Origin: Ruegeria sp. HKCCSA071
GTDB taxonomy: Bacteria; Pseudomonadota; Alphaproteobacteria; Rhodobacterales; Rhodobacteraceae
DNA length: 64,000 bases
Direction: 5' to 3'
NCBI RefSeq assembly: GCF_017872555.1
Contig: NZ_JAEDOX010000007.1
Location: forward strand, 1 to 64,000
In this document: one piece after another, positions 1 to 8,122 of the stretch
Numbering within the stretch: the first letter of the stretch is position 1
How the letters are laid out: every line of letters begins with the position of its first letter
Made by a program: the position numbers and the translations under genes
Notes under the pieces: model-generated
Told to the model about the DNA's origin: nothing
Database searches by the model: none
Seen by the model: the letters and a program-made list of their open reading frames with translations, nothing else

Positions 1-77
1 CTTTCGGCTGAATTACACCGGCAGCTATTCACTCTCTGTGTTCTTGAGCGTCAATGGTCAAAGTTTGCAACAGATCC
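1..77 (-). mobile_element. Left end of an IS6-family element running off the window
   Basis: Read on the minus strand from 77 down, this starts with GGATCTGTTGCAAA, a typical IS6-family terminal inverted repeat, and continues with the non-coding leader that normally precedes the transposase start. It is identical to 219-295, where the same leader is followed by a transposase start. The rest of this copy would lie left of position 1. It abuts a transposase cut after codon ~45 at position 78, so this copy probably inserted into, or recombined with, the neighbouring copy. Confidence 0.7.
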
Positions 78-211
78 GTGTGGTCCACCGAAACACCGCG
101 CTCACCCATGATTTCCTCCAGGTCACGGTATGAAACACAATATCGAACGTAAAAGAACACCGCGAATAGGATCACATCTTTCGGATATTGCGCACCCTTG
201 AAGGAAATCAT
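78..211 (-). pseudogene. IS6-family transposase, N-terminal fragment
   Basis: The minus-strand frame starting at ATG 211 encodes MISFKGAQYPKDVILFAV and then VSYRDLEEIMGERGVSVDHT, the classic N-terminus of IS6/IS26-type DDE transposases (the helix-turn-helix region before the catalytic core). The reading is cut immediately after VDHT at position 78, where another IS6 end begins. No catalytic residues are present, so the fragment is dead. Its left inverted repeat and leader are at 219-295. Confidence 0.8.
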
Positions 212-218
212 GAGCTGA

Positions 219-295
219 CTTTCGGCTGAATTACACCGGCAGCTATTCACTCTCTGTGTTCTTGAGCGTCAATGGTCAAAGTTTGCAACAGATCC
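219..295 (-). repeat. 77-bp direct repeat: IS6 terminal repeat plus leader (second copy)
   Basis: These 77 bases repeat positions 1-77 exactly, in the same orientation, 218 bp apart. On the minus strand the segment begins with the IS6-type end GGATCTGTTGCAAA at 295 and leads directly into the transposase start at 211. Its outer end at 295/296 is fused to the interior of an oppositely oriented IS6 transposase (296-648), which marks the insertion junction. Confidence 0.85.
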
Positions 296-648
296 AACCC
301 GCCGCCACCAAATTCTTCGCCCGGACGCTGGAGGTCAACGGCCTTCCGAGAAAGATTGTCATCGACAAAAGCGGAGCTAACACGGCTGGCATCAAGGCCA
401 TAAACAAGATGTTGAAGGGCTTTGGTTGCCCAGTCCAAATTGAGATGGTCAGGCGGAAATACTTGAACAACATTGTGGAACAGGACCACCGTTTCATCAA
501 AAGACGAACCCGCCCAATGCTGGGATTCAAAGCCTTCGCATCAGCAGCGGCAACGCTGGACGGAATTGAAGTGGCGCACATGATCCGCAAGGGTCAAATC
601 ACGCCCGGACTCTGTCCATTTCGCCAGTTCGCGGAACTCGCTTCTTAA
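296..648 (+). pseudogene. IS6-family transposase, C-terminal fragment
   Basis: The plus-strand frame reads AATKFFARTLEVNGLPRK, then VIDKSGANTAGIKAINKML, then RRKYLNNIVEQDHRFIKRR. This is the second half of an IS6-family DDE transposase: the D of IDKSGAN and the E of VEQDHR are the last two catalytic acids. The N-terminal half including the first Asp is missing, because the frame is interrupted at 295/296 by another IS6 end in opposite orientation. An in-frame ATG at 256 lies inside the other element's inverted repeat and is not the original start. Non-functional. Confidence 0.85.
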
Positions 649-680
649 ACCCGCTGCCACAGCCCGTTCTCTTCTTCCCA

Positions 681-701
681 CCGAAACTTCGCAACAGAGC
701 C
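681..701 (+). repeat. Right inverted repeat of the IS6 copy
   Basis: The sequence ends in CGCAACAGAGCC at 701. Its reverse complement GGCTCTGTTGCGAA resembles the left end GGATCTGTTGCAAA. It lies 33 bp beyond the transposase stop, as expected for an IS6-family right end, and marks the boundary between IS debris and the decayed sequence that follows. Confidence 0.65.
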
Positions 702-1156
702 GACGATACTCTCTCAGCTTGATGCGCGCGCGACATCTTGACGGCTGGCGGCGGAACTCTGACCCAAGGAACCATCGGTAGGCTTAGGGCCAAGGGCGCC
801 TGGATCGCTCCGGTTCCAGGTGCAGGCTGTCAAAAAGATCGAGGGACTCGTGGAAGAACTCTCATTCGGAGCATGTCATGCGGCGGATCGAAGTCCTGAT
901 TACTTAAAAGCTGGAAGACACGCCGGACAGGGTGCGTTGACAGAATACCCAAAGCGGAAGTTACGATACCGCAAAAAGTCCCGCACTGATGAGTTTAGCT
1001 CAATGAATGTAACATCAACTGAAAACACCAACGGCACAGTGTTGTCAGAACATTATGTTATTCAAATAGCCTGAAAATTAGACACTTCTTCCCAAGGCAG
1101 CATCCAACCAAGCCAGATTGACTTGAAAATTCTGACCTATGCGCGAAACTTAAAGC
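702..1156 (+). pseudogene. Decayed region with an aldo/keto-reductase-like remnant
   Basis: No intact gene is seen in these 455 bases. Around 740-830 one plus frame reads TQGTIGRLRAKGAWIAPVPG, resembling the C-terminal strand of aldo/keto reductases (typically ALAWLLAQ-x-WIVPIPGT). A shifted frame then gives KKIEGLVEELSFGA, compatible with the following helix. The change of frame and absence of the barrel suggest a pseudogene tail beside the IS6 debris. The part nearest 1157 (about 1010-1156) is AT-richer and probably holds the promoter of the Anbu operon, although no convincing -35/-10 pair was identified. The identification rests on one short motif. Confidence 0.3.
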
Positions 1157-2575
1157 ATGAGTGATTATTTTGATGAAATGTTCAACGGCGATGGATCACT
1201 CAGAGGTCCATATGAAGAGATCGGCCGCTGGTTCAATGCTGAAGACGCATCAAGACTTCGAGCGAAACAGCGCGAAGCCGAAGAAGTTTTTAGGCTGACA
1301 GGGATCACTTTTAACGTTTACGGCAAAGCCGAGGCCGAGGAACGGTTGATACCGTTTGATATTGTGCCACGAGTGATTTCAGCGCGGGAATGGCAGCGGC
1401 TGGAACGCGGCATCGAACAGCGGGTCCGCGCAATCAATGCTTTTCTCCACGACATTTACCATCGTCAGGAAATTGTCCGTGCCGGGCGTGTGCCAGCTGA
1501 GATGATTGCCGGAAACGAAGCGTTCCTGCCGCAGATGCTTGGTGTCTCACCACCCGGTCAGGTTTATACGCACATTGTTGGTGTCGATTTGGTGCGTACC
1601 GGTCCGGATGAGTTTTTCGTGCTGGAAGACAATGCCCGCACGCCGTCAGGGGTGAGCTACATGCTCGAGAACCGGGAAACGATGCTGAAGATGTTTCCCG
1701 AACTCTTTGGCGCCACAAACGTTCGGAACGTTTCCGACTACCCGCGCAGTCTCAGGCGGTCTTTGGCTGCCTGCGCTCCCACCTGCGCAGAGGGTGAACC
1801 CACTGTCGCTGTCCTGACACCCGGCATATACAACTCGGCCTATTACGAGCACGCGTTTCTCGCGGATCACATGGCTGTCGAGTTGGTCGAAGGGCATGAT
1901 CTGCGAGTTGTCGACGGGCGCGTCTGTATGCGCACTACGAAAGGTTACAAGCCTATCGACGTTCTCTATCGTAGGGTTGATGACGACTTCCTGGACCCAC
2001 TGAACTTTAACCCCGATAGTGCCTTGGGTGTGCCGGGCATTCTGGACGTTTATCGCGCAGGCGGCATTACGATTACGAACGCACCGGGAACGGGCATAGC
2101 CGATGACAAGGCGATCTATTCCTACATGCCCGAGATCGTTGAGTTCTACACAGGTGAAAAGCCTCTGCTACAAAATGTTCCTACGTGGCGTTGCAGCGAC
2201 CCCGAATCTTTGTCCTACGTACTGGACAATCTGTCCGACCTGGTTGTGAAAGAAGTGCACGGGTCTGGCGGCTATGGGATGTTGATCGGCCCGACTGCCA
2301 GCAAGAAAGAGATTTCAGCTTTCCGTGACAAGCTCAAATCGCGGCCAGCAAACTATATTGCTCAGCCGACATTGTCGCTTTCAACGGTTCCGATCTTCGC
2401 GCGTTCGGGGTTGGCCCCCAGGCATGTCGATCTGCGTCCTTTCGTTTTGGTGTCACCCGAAGGGATCAAGATCACACCCGGCGGCCTGACACGCGTGGCT
2501 CTAAAGAAGGGGTCACTGGTCGTAAACTCGAGCCAGGGCGGTGGGACCAAAGACACTTGGGTTCTGGAGGACTGA
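1157..2575 (+). CDS. Circularly permuted ATP-grasp family protein (DUF404/407)
   Basis: The 472-residue protein matches the circularly permuted type 2 ATP-grasp family (CP_ATPgrasp_2). Recognisable blocks are the N-terminal DEMF and the RAINAFLHDIYH segment, ENARTPSGVSYMLENR near residue 160, the central NAPGTGIADDKAIYSYMP block, and the glycine-rich VKEVHGSGGYGMLIG near 365-380. ATP-grasp enzymes ligate a carboxylate to an amine or thiol using ATP; the substrate of this family is unknown, though peptide-like ligation is often proposed. It is first of four tightly packed genes (ATP-grasp, alpha-E, transglutaminase, Anbu), an arrangement described for Anbu loci. The next gene begins 2 bp after its stop, so co-translation is likely. 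Cytoplasmic, no signal peptide. Confidence 0.9.
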   Translation: MSDYFDEMFNGDGSLRGPYEEIGRWFNAEDASRLRAKQREAEEVFRLTGITFNVYGKAEAEERLIPFDIVPRVISAREWQRLERGIEQRVRAINAFLHDIYHRQEIVRAGRVPAEMIAGNEAFLPQMLGVSPPGQVYTHIVGVDLVRTGPDEFFVLEDNARTPSGVSYMLENRETMLKMFPELFGATNVRNVSDYPRSLRRSLAACAPTCAEGEPTVAVLTPGIYNSAYYEHAFLADHMAVELVEGHDLRVVDGRVCMRTTKGYKPIDVLYRRVDDDFLDPLNFNPDSALGVPGILDVYRAGGITITNAPGTGIADDKAIYSYMPEIVEFYTGEKPLLQNVPTWRCSDPESLSYVLDNLSDLVVKEVHGSGGYGMLIGPTASKKEISAFRDKLKSRPANYIAQPTLSLSTVPIFARSGLAPRHVDLRPFVLVSPEGIKITPGGLTRVALKKGSLVVNSSQGGGTKDTWVLED

Positions 2576-2577
2576 CC

Positions 2578-3519
2578 ATGCTGGGAAAAACTGCTGGTGG
2601 GTTGTTCTGGATGTTCCGGTACCTAGAACGAGCGGAAAACACGGCTAGGTTGCTTGAAACAGGTCAGAGGATGGCGTTGACCCGGACTAAGAACTCCGCT
2701 GAGGAGTGGGGCTCGGTTCTGAAAACGGCCGGAGTTCTGGATGGATACCACGCCAAGTACGATGAAATTTCTAAGGACAACGCTGTTGATTGGGTGCTGC
2801 GGGATGCGGACAATCCATCCTCGATCAAGTCGGTCATCAAACAGGCAAGAGACAATGCGCGCCTTGTTCGGACCGCACTGACCCACGATGTTTGGAGCGC
2901 CGTAAACGCAACTTGGATGCAAATCGATGAGGTAATGAAGCGCCGCGTGAATGAGCGGGACTTGCCTGCGACGCTGGAGCTTATTCGCCAACAGGCGGCT
3001 CTGGTGCGCGGTGCTACATTGGGGACCATGCTACGCAATGACATTTTCGACTTCACCCGCATTGGCACATTCGTCGAGCGAGCCGACAATACCGGGCGTA
3101 TTTTGGACGTGAAGTACTACGTTCTCCTACCCACAGCCTTCTCGGTCGGCTCGTCGCTGGACAACATCCAATGGGAAAGCATCCTCCGTTCTGTCGGCGC
3201 TGGTGGAGGGTATCGAATGACCCATGGTGAGAAAACACGGCCGTCTGATATCGCGCAATTTCTGATCTTGGATCAGCGGATGCCTCGCAGCCTTCGCTTT
3301 TGCTGCAGAAAGATTCAAGAAAACCTGTCTTACCTGAAGAAAGATTATGGCTTTGCCGGGCCTTCGTGCGAGGCATCAAATGCTCTCTATGAAAAATATC
3401 TGGATCAGAAGATCTCCGATATTTTTGAGTTCGGTCTTCATGAGTACATTCAGGATTTTCTAACCGACCTCGGCAACTTAAGCTGTCAGATCGAGATTGA
3501 TTACCGATTCTACGAGTAG
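2578..3519 (+). CDS. Alpha-E domain protein (DUF403)
   Basis: The 313-residue protein starts MLGKTAGGLFWMFRYLERAEN, the signature opening of alpha-E (DUF403) proteins, and is predicted all-helical. Start 2578 was preferred over an in-frame ATG at 2557 because GGAGG at about 2566-2570 sits 7 bp upstream and it begins exactly at the conserved N-terminus. Alpha-E proteins have no established catalytic function; they almost always accompany the permuted ATP-grasp protein and a transglutaminase-like protein, and a scaffold or partner role in a peptide-modifying complex has been suggested. The gene lies between those two partners, with a 3-bp gap to the next. Confidence 0.92.
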   Translation: MLGKTAGGLFWMFRYLERAENTARLLETGQRMALTRTKNSAEEWGSVLKTAGVLDGYHAKYDEISKDNAVDWVLRDADNPSSIKSVIKQARDNARLVRTALTHDVWSAVNATWMQIDEVMKRRVNERDLPATLELIRQQAALVRGATLGTMLRNDIFDFTRIGTFVERADNTGRILDVKYYVLLPTAFSVGSSLDNIQWESILRSVGAGGGYRMTHGEKTRPSDIAQFLILDQRMPRSLRFCCRKIQENLSYLKKDYGFAGPSCEASNALYEKYLDQKISDIFEFGLHEYIQDFLTDLGNLSCQIEIDYRFYE

Positions 3520-3522
3520 ATA

Positions 3523-4320
3523 ATGAAACTGCACATTCGACACGAGACACGATACGATTTCGACGCACCAGTTTCCTTCGGGTTGCAACAACTGAGGAAG
3601 ACACCAAAGTCATTTCGCAATCAAAGAATTGAAAGTTGGAACACCGAAATCACCGGCGGGCACAAAGAGCTGACATTTGAAGACTACCATCGCAACACCG
3701 TGGAATTGATCAGTTTCGAAGCAAAAACCCAAAGTATCTCGTTGACCTCCGAAGGTGTTGTTGAGGTGGAAGACACCCACGGCGTCTTGGGGCGTCACGA
3801 AGGGTCATCGCCCTTGTGGCTGTTCATAAGGGGCACCGCGCAGACAACGCCGGGGAAAGGAGTTGCTGAACTGATAGGCGCGTTGCCCAAAGGCGAACCG
3901 CTGGAACAGATGCATTCTCTGTCTGAAAGAATTCGCACTCAGGTCGCGTACGAGATCGGAAGTTCGCACCCAGGCTGGAGTGCAGAAGATGCCCTCAAAG
4001 CTGGGCGCGGTGTGTGTCAGGACCACACTCATATCTTCATTACCTGCGCACGACAGATTGGAATGCCAGCACGCTATGTATCGGGTTACTTGATGATGAA
4101 CGAAACGGAACTTCAGGACGCGACCCATGCCTGGGCCGAAGTGCATTTGAACGGGCTTGGCTGGGTAGGGTTTGACATCTCAAATGGGATTTCACCAGAC
4201 GATCGATACGTACGGGTCGCAACCGGGCTGGACTATGCCCAAGCCGCACCGGTAATAGGGAATAGAATTGGGACAGCGGGCGAGCGATTGACAGTGCAGT
4301 TGCAAATCGCACAGCAGTGA
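3523..4320 (+). CDS. Transglutaminase-like cysteine protease family protein
   Basis: The 265-residue protein has a bacterial transglutaminase N-terminal beta domain (about 1-80) and a transglutaminase core (about 130-230). The triad is visible: Cys165 in GRGVCQDHTH, His202 in DATHAWAEVH and Asp218 in GFDISNG, so the enzyme looks active. The family includes peptidases and amidases as well as transglutaminases, and here an acyl-transfer or isopeptidase role on a small peptide is more likely than protein cross-linking. There is no signal peptide, so it should act in the cytoplasm. It lies 3 bp after the alpha-E gene and 11 bp before the Anbu gene. Confidence 0.92.
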   Translation: MKLHIRHETRYDFDAPVSFGLQQLRKTPKSFRNQRIESWNTEITGGHKELTFEDYHRNTVELISFEAKTQSISLTSEGVVEVEDTHGVLGRHEGSSPLWLFIRGTAQTTPGKGVAELIGALPKGEPLEQMHSLSERIRTQVAYEIGSSHPGWSAEDALKAGRGVCQDHTHIFITCARQIGMPARYVSGYLMMNETELQDATHAWAEVHLNGLGWVGFDISNGISPDDRYVRVATGLDYAQAAPVIGNRIGTAGERLTVQLQIAQQ

Positions 4321-4331
4321 CGGAGAGTTAA

Positions 4332-5081
4332 ATGACCTACGCTGTGGGCATGCGGCTGAATCGCGGGCTGGTGTTCATGTCCGATACACGCACGAATGCA
4401 GGTGTGGACAACGTTTCGACCTTCAACAAGATGTTCAACTGGGCAGTCGAAGGGGACCGGTCGATCACAATCCTAACGGCCGGAAACCTTGCCACTACTC
4501 AGGCCACGATAAGTCTTCTGGAAGAGCGCACAAAAGCGCCCGCAGATCGTTCGCCGTCGATCTTAGAAGCACCTACAATGTTCCAAGTCGCGCAACTGGT
4601 CGCGGCTACGCTGAACGACGTCATTCAGGAGCATGCCCGGTCCGGTCAGCAAGCTGACAGTGCCTTTCACGCGACGCTTATTCTGGGTGGTCAGATCAAA
4701 GGCGGCCCGTCTCGCCTGTTTTTGATCTACCCCGAAGGCAACTTTATCGAGGCTGGCGACGATACCCCGTTCTTTCAGATCGGTGAGACAAAATATGGTC
4801 GCCCAATTCTGGTGCGGGCCTATGATCCGGAAATGAGTTTTTCGGAAACCGTAAAACTCCTGCTGGTCAGCTTCGACTCCACGATTAAGGCCAATCTATC
4901 TGTCGGAGCTCCACTTGACCTATTTCTCTACGACGAAGACAGCTTTGAAGGCGGTACGCGGTCAAGATTCGAAACCGACGATCAATACTTTCGCATTGTT
5001 TCCAATAGATGGGGTGACGCGTTGAAATCGGCCTTGGCCAAACTTCCAGAATACAAATTGGGGCGAAAATCAAACGATTGA
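4332..5081 (+). CDS. Anbu-type proteasome-like peptidase
   Basis: The 249-residue protein begins MTYAVGMRLNRGLVFMSDTR. After Met removal Thr1 would be the N-terminal nucleophile, with the Asp of SDTRTNAG at about 17 and the Lys of STFNKMF at about 32 completing a proteasome-type active site. The family (Anbu, ancestral beta subunit; also annotated proteasome-type protease) forms self-compartmentalised rings related to HslV and 20S beta subunits. Length and lack of propeptide fit Anbu rather than HslV (about 175 residues, paired with HslU). No ATPase gene is adjacent. It ends the ATP-grasp/alpha-E/transglutaminase operon, suggesting turnover or processing of whatever peptide those enzymes make or cleave. 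Confidence 0.92.
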   Translation: MTYAVGMRLNRGLVFMSDTRTNAGVDNVSTFNKMFNWAVEGDRSITILTAGNLATTQATISLLEERTKAPADRSPSILEAPTMFQVAQLVAATLNDVIQEHARSGQQADSAFHATLILGGQIKGGPSRLFLIYPEGNFIEAGDDTPFFQIGETKYGRPILVRAYDPEMSFSETVKLLLVSFDSTIKANLSVGAPLDLFLYDEDSFEGGTRSRFETDDQYFRIVSNRWGDALKSALAKLPEYKLGRKSND

Positions 5082-5223
5082 GCGTCCGCTTCCGTCCACA
5101 AACTGTGAATTCGCCAGCTCCTGATTTCGCAGCGGTAGCGAAAGCCCGGTTCGGCGAAGCTGCAATGCGGCTGGCCACATCGATGCATGTCTCATGTGGG
5201 CCGCCAACGCCTGTTAACGTGCG

Positions 5224-6114
5224 TCAGTCGGCCGCCTCTAGCGCACGGTCTTGCCTGGGTGCTCTTCCGAACTTACGCGAATATTCCCGCGAGAACTGCG
5301 CGGAGCTTTCATAGCCTACAGCGAATGCTACTTCGGAGATCTTGGCACGGCTCGTCCGCAGGTCGTCTCTGGCCTTCAACAAGCGCAGGTCCTTTTGGTA
5401 TTGGAGCGGTGAAGTGCCGGTCACGGCTTTGAACTGCTCGAAAAACGCGGAATTGCTCATCCCGATCCTCGCGGCCAGATCCCCGACGGTGATGGATTCC
5501 GACAGGTTTGCCTGTATTTCCCGCGTCGCAAGAAAAATACGGCTGGCCGCGCTTTCATGCCAGAGAAGTCTTTGCAGGATCTGTGCGTGTCGCCCGATCA
5601 GAAGCCGTGCATGGATTTCGCGGGATGTGATCGGTGCCAACAGTTGCCTCGCCTCCTCGTCCTCGCACTGAAGGAAATAGCGGTGAAGCGCGTCTGTCAG
5701 ATCTGGATCGGTGTCACACAAGCAGATCGAGAATGGATCGGAAGACGGCGCGTTCAACACGGGTCGCACAGCGGGGGACAATGACCTGAGAAGGTCAAGA
5801 TCAAGTGGAAAGACCAAAGCCGTGTAGGGGGCCTCGCGCGACGCCTCTGTAATCCGTGAAATAACTGGGAGTGTATGGCTCACGATGAGGGATTGTCCAG
5901 AGCCCACCGTTAGTTTTCGGGTGCTGGACCCCACCTGCTTTGCGCCTTGCAGGATCAGACAAAGAAGTGGTCGATAAACGGTCGCATTCAGGTCGGTCGC
6001 TGCGTGATGCCGCAGGAGGTGGGTGCCGCTCTGCGTATGATGAAATGCGCCTTCAGCGACGCCTGCTTGATCAAGCAGCGCTGCAATACGTGATAACAGT
6101 TTTTCGTTCTTCAC
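5224..6114 (-). CDS. AraC-family transcriptional regulator (AraC_N type)
   Basis: The predicted product has about 296 residues: an N-terminal AraC_N domain (about 1-170) and a C-terminal double helix-turn-helix (about 200-290; ITVGDLAARIGMSNSAFFEQF and ISEVAFAVGYESSAQFSREY). I chose GTG 6114 because GGGAGG stands 8 bp upstream and the protein then has normal family length; an ATG at 6168 is possible. It is divergent from two short-chain dehydrogenase genes, a common pairing in which the regulator activates the oxidoreductase genes in response to an aldehyde or other small electrophile. That regulatory link is inferred from position only. Confidence 0.85.
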   Translation of the reverse strand: MKNEKLLSRIAALLDQAGVAEGAFHHTQSGTHLLRHHAATDLNATVYRPLLCLILQGAKQVGSSTRKLTVGSGQSLIVSHTLPVISRITEASREAPYTALVFPLDLDLLRSLSPAVRPVLNAPSSDPFSICLCDTDPDLTDALHRYFLQCEDEEARQLLAPITSREIHARLLIGRHAQILQRLLWHESAASRIFLATREIQANLSESITVGDLAARIGMSNSAFFEQFKAVTGTSPLQYQKDLRLLKARDDLRTSRAKISEVAFAVGYESSAQFSREYSRKFGRAPRQDRALEAAD

Positions 6115-6276
6115 GGCGTTGGCCTCCCAAAGGTCGCCTATCAATAGCATCATCACAAAATATGGCATAACAAATACACGCATTTGTGGAGGAATAGGCA
6201 AGTATTTTGGCCAATCGGAAAATATTGAAACGGCTGATGCGACTAACGTGATCAAGACACAACAAAGGAGGCCGAC

Positions 6277-7146
6277 ATGCAAAAGGTCATGATCACCGGC
6301 ATCGCCGGCGGGTTTGGAAAGCCTACGGCCCTCGCACTTCTCGAAAGGGGCTATCAGGTTGCAGGAAGTGTCCGAACCCGCGAGGGAAAGAACGCCGGTA
6401 CAGTTGCCGCACTTGAGGCGGCTGGGGCATCCATTGTCGAAATGGATGCAAAAGACACGACCAGTTCTGAGCGGGCGATCGCAGATGCGATCACACATCT
6501 AGGTGGCCTCGACGTCTTGTTCAACAATGCCGGGATTGGCTCCTACGGCATTCAGGAATTAATGTCGCCCGACGACATGGCACACGTTTTCGACGTGAAC
6601 GTCTTGGGTGTCCAGCGCGTCATGCGCGCGGCGCTGCCACATATGCGGGCGCGGGGGCAGGGGACGGTTCTCTACACCTCCAGTCTGATCGGCCGGATCG
6701 CGACGCCTTTCTACGGGACCTATTCCGCCTCGAAATGGGCGCTGGAAGCTATTGTAGAATGCTATCGGACGGAGTTGTCAGACTTCGGGATTGAGTCCTG
6801 CATCATCGAACCCGGCGCCATGCCGACGGCCTTTTTCGATGGCATGGTTGCGCCCAAAGACCCGGACCGCGAGGCACAATATGGAGAGTTTGCAGCTGTC
6901 CCGGCAATGTCTGCCGCCGGGTTGGCCCAGATGCTTGAAGCAACACCCGATCAACGCCCGGAGCGGATTGCGGAGGCGGTCGTCGCTCTTCTGGACAAGC
7001 CCTTCGGGCAGAAACCATTCCGCACTGTTGTCGATCACGTTGGCGTTGGCCCGCAGATCGAACGTTACAACAATGTGCTGCACGATGTGACGCGCAACGT
7101 CATGACCAGCTTCGGTATCGAAGACATGTTGAAACTCAACGCCTGA
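6277..7146 (+). CDS. Short-chain dehydrogenase/reductase (SDR)
   Basis: The 289-residue classical SDR has the nucleotide-binding motif TGIAGGFG near residue 7, NNAG near 86 and the catalytic YSASK near 150, with a Ser in the preceding YTSSLIG. It should use NAD(P)H to interconvert a carbonyl and an alcohol; the substrate is unknown. AAAGGAGG lies at 6264-6271, an exceptionally strong ribosome-binding site fixing the start. It is followed after 12 bp by a second SDR and is divergent from the AraC-type regulator. Confidence 0.88.
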   Translation: MQKVMITGIAGGFGKPTALALLERGYQVAGSVRTREGKNAGTVAALEAAGASIVEMDAKDTTSSERAIADAITHLGGLDVLFNNAGIGSYGIQELMSPDDMAHVFDVNVLGVQRVMRAALPHMRARGQGTVLYTSSLIGRIATPFYGTYSASKWALEAIVECYRTELSDFGIESCIIEPGAMPTAFFDGMVAPKDPDREAQYGEFAAVPAMSAAGLAQMLEATPDQRPERIAEAVVALLDKPFGQKPFRTVVDHVGVGPQIERYNNVLHDVTRNVMTSFGIEDMLKLNA

Positions 7147-7158
7147 CGGAGACTTTCC

Positions 7159-7971
7159 ATGAAAACTATTCTGATCACCGGCGCCTCCTCGGGCATAGGA
7201 GAGGCCACCGTGAGACATTTCCAAGCCAACGGGTGGAGCGTGGTCGCCACCATGCGCAACCCCGACAACGCGGGTGACCTGGCTGGTTTGGAAAACGTCC
7301 ATGTGGCGCAGCTCGATGTGACTGACCCGAGTTCGATCACCGAAGCTGTCACCGCTGGTATCGACCGGTTCGGGAAGATCGACGTGTTGCTCAATAATGC
7401 GGGCTATGGTGCCTATGGCGCGCTGGAGGCCTTTTCGATGGAACGCATCCGGCGGCAGTTCGACACCAATGTGATTGGCTTGATGGAGGTCACAAAGGCC
7501 GTGCTGCCGCATATGCGAGCGAACCGCACGGGCGCGATCATCAACATCTCGTCCATTGGCGGTCAGATCACCTTCCCGCTTGGCACGCTCTATCACGGTA
7601 CAAAGTTCGCGGTCGAAGGTCTGTCGGAAGCGCTCCATTACGAGCTTGAACCGCTTGGTATCCATGTCCGTATTGTCGAACCTGGAATGATCAAGACAAA
7701 CTTTGGTGGAAGCTCGTTTGACTTCGCCATGGACGAAGACCTTGCGGACTACGCGCCGATGGCCGAAGCCATGGGGCGGGTCTTTGGAACATTGGCGTCC
7801 AACCCGTCAGAGCCCGAAACCGTTGCAGAGGTTATCTGGGACGCGGCCAATGAAACCGGTCACCGCCTCCGTTACCGGGCAGGTTCAGATGCAGTGAAAT
7901 TGTTGGACAATCGCAAGGCACAGGACGACGCGACATTCATCGGCGGGATCAAACAGCTGATGAAGGCGTAA
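7159..7971 (+). CDS. Short-chain dehydrogenase/reductase (SDR), second of pair
   Basis: The 270-residue classical SDR carries TGASSGIG near residue 7, NNAG near 80, Ser in NISSIGG and the catalytic YHGTK near 144. It resembles SDRs annotated as oxidoreductases of unspecified substrate. It begins 12 bp after the first SDR and is clearly co-transcribed. The two are related but differ around the active site (YSASK versus YHGTK), so they are not a recent duplication. Confidence 0.88.
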   Translation: MKTILITGASSGIGEATVRHFQANGWSVVATMRNPDNAGDLAGLENVHVAQLDVTDPSSITEAVTAGIDRFGKIDVLLNNAGYGAYGALEAFSMERIRRQFDTNVIGLMEVTKAVLPHMRANRTGAIINISSIGGQITFPLGTLYHGTKFAVEGLSEALHYELEPLGIHVRIVEPGMIKTNFGGSSFDFAMDEDLADYAPMAEAMGRVFGTLASNPSEPETVAEVIWDAANETGHRLRYRAGSDAVKLLDNRKAQDDATFIGGIKQLMKA

Positions 7972-8053
7972 GGACTTGCGGAATCACAGCGACAGCAATC
8001 CGCTTTCGGGCAGCTGCGCTGCGGCATCGCTTGTAACGACGAAAGCCCGGATT

Positions 8054-8075
8054 GGGCCGTCCGTGAAGACGGCCC
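8054..8075. terminator. Candidate hairpin terminator between converging genes
   Basis: GGGCCGTC (8054-8061) pairs with GACGGCCC (8068-8075) around a 6-nt loop. It lies between the stop of the plus-strand SDR operon and the stop of the minus-strand hydrolase. No run of T follows on either side, so Rho-independent termination is only tentative. Confidence 0.45.
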
Positions 8076-8122
8076 GGTACGGTTAGATTTCAATCGTCTC
8101 AGCAATCGCTGTCGCCGCTTGA

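Noticed and set aside
4332-5081. HslV protease
   Set aside because: The protein is about 70 residues longer than HslV, has no HslU partner, and lies in the typical Anbu neighbourhood.
6778-7665. 295-codon minus-strand frame across both SDR genes
   Set aside because: Antisense shadow of two clear SDR genes with complete motifs; no family resemblance.
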